Shown here one piece after another: positions 5,194-6,856 of a stretch of DNA of 6,856 bases. The DNA lies in the NCBI GenBank assembly GCA_050633205.1, contig JBOEGA010000158.1, forward strand, positions 1-6,856. The letters are read 5' to 3'. The stretch is from CBDHHC01 sp050633205 (GTDB lineage Bacteria > Pseudomonadota > Alphaproteobacteria > Rhizobiales > CBDHHC01). Position 1 is the stretch's first letter, and each line of letters opens with the position of its first letter. The position numbers and the translations under genes are program-made. The notes below the pieces were generated by a model. The model saw only the letters and a program-made list of their open reading frames with translations. It ran no database searches and had not been told where the DNA came from.

Positions 5194-6576
5194 CTACTTT
5201 TCCAGTCGCTTTATCCATTCTCTGGTCATTTTCTGAACATTCCGTGGCGCTGTTCCACCATAACTGGTCCTGCTTTTTACAGAATTGGCGACGCTCAGGA
5301 CTTCAAAAATATCTTCAGTGATACGTGGTTCCACAGACTGCATATCGGAAAGTTTTAGCTGCTCGAGGTCTTTGCCGGCTTTTTCCGCGATGGCTACGAT
5401 CTCTCCGGTTACATGGTGTGCATCTCTGAATGGCAGGCCAAGTACACGGACAAGCCAGTCAGCGAGGTCTGTTGCTGTTGAGAAGGCTTTTCCTGCAGCT
5501 TCCGCCATTTTTTCCGTATTTGGCTTCAGATCATTGATCATGCCTGTCATGGCAACAAGTGCGAGGGAGAAGTTGTCCAGAGCATCAAAAGCCTGTTCCT
5601 TGTCTTCCTGCATGTCTTTTGAATATGCGAGGGGAAGTCCCTTCATAACCATAAGCAGGCCGTTGAAGCCAGCGGCAATACGGCCGACTTTTGCCCGAAC
5701 CAGTTCTGCTGCATCAGGGTTACGCTTTTGCGGCATGATAGATGAGCCTGTCGAGAACTGGTCTGACAGGGTGATAAACCCGAAGCCAGCTGAGCACCAG
5801 ATTACGATTTCTTCGGCAAAGCGTGACAGGTGCATAGCGGATATGCTTGCTGCTGACAGGGCTTCTAGTACAAAATCGCGGTCTGATACTGCATCAAGTG
5901 AATTTGCTGTCGGTCTGTCGAAACCAAGCTCTTTTGCAGTCATTTCCCGATCTATGGGGAATGAAGTTCCTGCCAGTGCTGCAGAGCCAAGTGGGCATTC
6001 ATTCATGCGCTTTCTGGCATCTGTGAAGCGTGTACGGTCACGGGCGACCATTTCTACATAAGCCAGAAGGTGATGGCCAAGAGTTACCGGTTGTGCCGTT
6101 TGCAGGTGCGTGAAGCCGGGCATGACTGTTTCCGCATGTTTTTCAGCCTGTTTGACCAATGCCAGCTGCAAATCGGCAAGAAGGTGGTCAATATGGTCCA
6201 TGGTGTCGCGGATATAGAGCTTGAAATCTGTAGCGACCTGATCGTTGCGGGACCTTGCTGTATGCAGTTTTCCGGCTGTGGGGCCAATTAATTCGCGCAG
6301 TCTGGACTCGACATTCATATGGATGTCTTCAAGGCTGCGCTGGAATTTAAACTCGCCGGATTCGATTTCTAACAAAATCGTGTCTAGACCTTGACGGATT
6401 TTCTCGTCATCTTCAGCAGAAATGATTTTTGCAGCACAAAGCATCTTGCAATGAGCTTTGGAGCCTGCAATATCCTGGGCATAGAGCCGTTGGTCATATG
6501 AGATCGAAGCATTGATCTCTTCCATTATTTCGGCAGGGCCTGTATTAAAACGCCCGCCCCACATTTTGTTAGTCAT
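5194..6576 (-). CDS. argH: Argininosuccinate lyase
   Basis: Cytoplasmic homotetrameric enzyme of the fumarase/aspartase superfamily that splits argininosuccinate into arginine and fumarate, the last step of arginine synthesis. The 460 residues are full length. It starts MTNKMWGGRFNTGPAEIMEE, the standard ArgH opening. The three conserved regions are present: HTARSRNDQVATDF (105-118), GFTHLQTAQPV (154-164, with His157 as the probable counterpart of the active-site His), and the superfamily signature GSSIMPQKRNPD (277-288), which carries the mobile-loop catalytic Ser. The C-terminal domain is intact, with LPFRDAHHVTG (381-391) and SYGGTAP (438-444). The gene is followed on the same strand by lptM and lysA, but the 96-bp gap with a palindrome leaves open whether the three share a transcript. 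The ribosome binding site is weak (AGG about 11 bases upstream). Confidence 0.98.
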   Translation of the reverse strand: MTNKMWGGRFNTGPAEIMEEINASISYDQRLYAQDIAGSKAHCKMLCAAKIISAEDDEKIRQGLDTILLEIESGEFKFQRSLEDIHMNVESRLRELIGPTAGKLHTARSRNDQVATDFKLYIRDTMDHIDHLLADLQLALVKQAEKHAETVMPGFTHLQTAQPVTLGHHLLAYVEMVARDRTRFTDARKRMNECPLGSAALAGTSFPIDREMTAKELGFDRPTANSLDAVSDRDFVLEALSAASISAMHLSRFAEEIVIWCSAGFGFITLSDQFSTGSSIMPQKRNPDAAELVRAKVGRIAAGFNGLLMVMKGLPLAYSKDMQEDKEQAFDALDNFSLALVAMTGMINDLKPNTEKMAEAAGKAFSTATDLADWLVRVLGLPFRDAHHVTGEIVAIAEKAGKDLEQLKLSDMQSVEPRITEDIFEVLSVANSVKSRTSYGGTAPRNVQKMTREWIKRLEK

Positions 6577-6608
6577 GTCGACACGTTGCCTAACTGGTTA
6601 ACGAGAAT

Positions 6609-6673
6609 NNNNNNNNNNNNNNNNNNNNNNNNNNNNNNNNNNNNNNNNNNNNNNNNNNNNNNNNNNNNNNNNN
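6609..6673. other. Assembly gap (65 N)
   Basis: An unresolved run of N between the argH start and a divergent open frame. The shared argH promoter region and the start of the rightward gene fall here. The true gap size may differ from 65. Confidence 0.95.
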
Positions 6674-6856
6674 GTTTACGTGAGTTTTTCGACACATGGT
6701 AACGAGAAGGTGGCTGAGAAGAAACCTGTTATCGAGAAAAAGACTGAAATAGCTGAGAAAAAAGAGTCTCCAGTTAAGGTTAAACAGGAAGAAACCAGCC
6801 CCGAGACTACAGGTGAGACTGCTCAGAAATCTCCAAATATTGTTGCTGCAGGCGGA
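6674..6856 (+). CDS. Partial Lys/Glu-rich protein, probable membrane-anchored TlpA-type thioredoxin (start in gap, end outside window)
   Basis: The frame is open for all 61 codons. It reads VYVSFSTHGNEKVAEKKPVI and continues as a low-complexity Lys/Glu/Pro/Thr stretch with three EKK repeats, ending NIVAAGG. The VYVSF start looks like the exit of a hydrophobic anchor whose body would be in the N gap, followed by a charged periplasmic linker. In many Alphaproteobacteria a tlpA thiol-disulfide interchange gene lies divergently beside argH, so TlpA is the best guess. No thioredoxin CxxC is visible, because the domain would lie beyond the window. Any anchored protein with a charged linker, such as a TonB-like one, is an alternative. 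The coding call is fairly firm; the identity rests mainly on synteny. Confidence 0.5.

Noticed and set aside
5133..5321. 62-residue plus-strand frame starting by the 18-bp palindrome
   Set aside because: It overlaps the argH 3' end antisense and has no ribosome binding site; the palindrome explains the visible structure.
5285..6061. 258-residue open frame on the plus strand
   Set aside because: It lies wholly antisense to argH, has a serine/arginine-rich composition typical of a reversed coding strand, and shows no motif.
1..6856. CRISPR array, tRNA, rRNA, prophage or toxin-antitoxin system
   Set aside because: No regularly spaced direct repeats, no tRNA or rRNA signatures, and no phage or toxin gene found by reading both strands.

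Overview
The window looks like chromosomal DNA from a moderate-GC alphaproteobacterium in draft assembly, with a 65-base run of N near the right end. The assignment rests on gene content and style. There is an argH / small lipoprotein (LptM-type) / lysA block with a probable envelope gene diverging from argH. There is also a conserved alphaproteobacterial-type HNH endonuclease and a GluQRS next to an AlkA-type glycosylase. The genus cannot be named from this stretch.

Layout, left to right. (1) 1-133, minus: 5' end of gluQRS, the tRNA-Asp queuosine-modifying glutamyl-Q synthetase. (2) 181-840 and 883-1542, plus: a short likely operon of an AlkA-type DNA-3-methyladenine glycosylase and a YpfH-type serine esterase, followed by two hairpins, the second a good intrinsic terminator. 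(3) 1734-2681, plus: an AT-richer orphan gene that I do not recognise. (4) 2681-2837: a 157-bp element with perfect 19-bp terminal inverted repeats and nested internal palindromes, abutting the orphan gene and supplying the last base of its stop codon. (5) A well-formed sigma70-like promoter, then 3007-3567, plus: an HNH endonuclease, ending in a strong terminator. (6) 3628-5097, minus: lysA and, upstream of it, a 45-residue lipoprotein gene of the LptM family. (7) 5194-6576, minus: argH. (8) 6674-6856, plus: an open Lys/Glu-rich reading frame, probably the linker of a membrane-anchored protein (TlpA by synteny), whose start lies in the N gap.

Most genes are housekeeping: arginine synthesis (ArgH), lysine synthesis (LysA), outer-membrane assembly (LptM), tRNA modification (GluQRS) and alkylation repair (AlkA). 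The unexplained part is 1540-2940: an orphan gene with lower GC, preceded by a two-hairpin region and followed by a MITE-like nested palindrome. Two further palindromes stand out in the amino-acid cluster: a perfect 18-bp dyad 38 nt upstream of lptM, and a 17-bp interrupted dyad covering the lysA start codon. I see no prophage, CRISPR, tRNA, rRNA or recognisable defence operon, and I do not claim a new multi-gene system.
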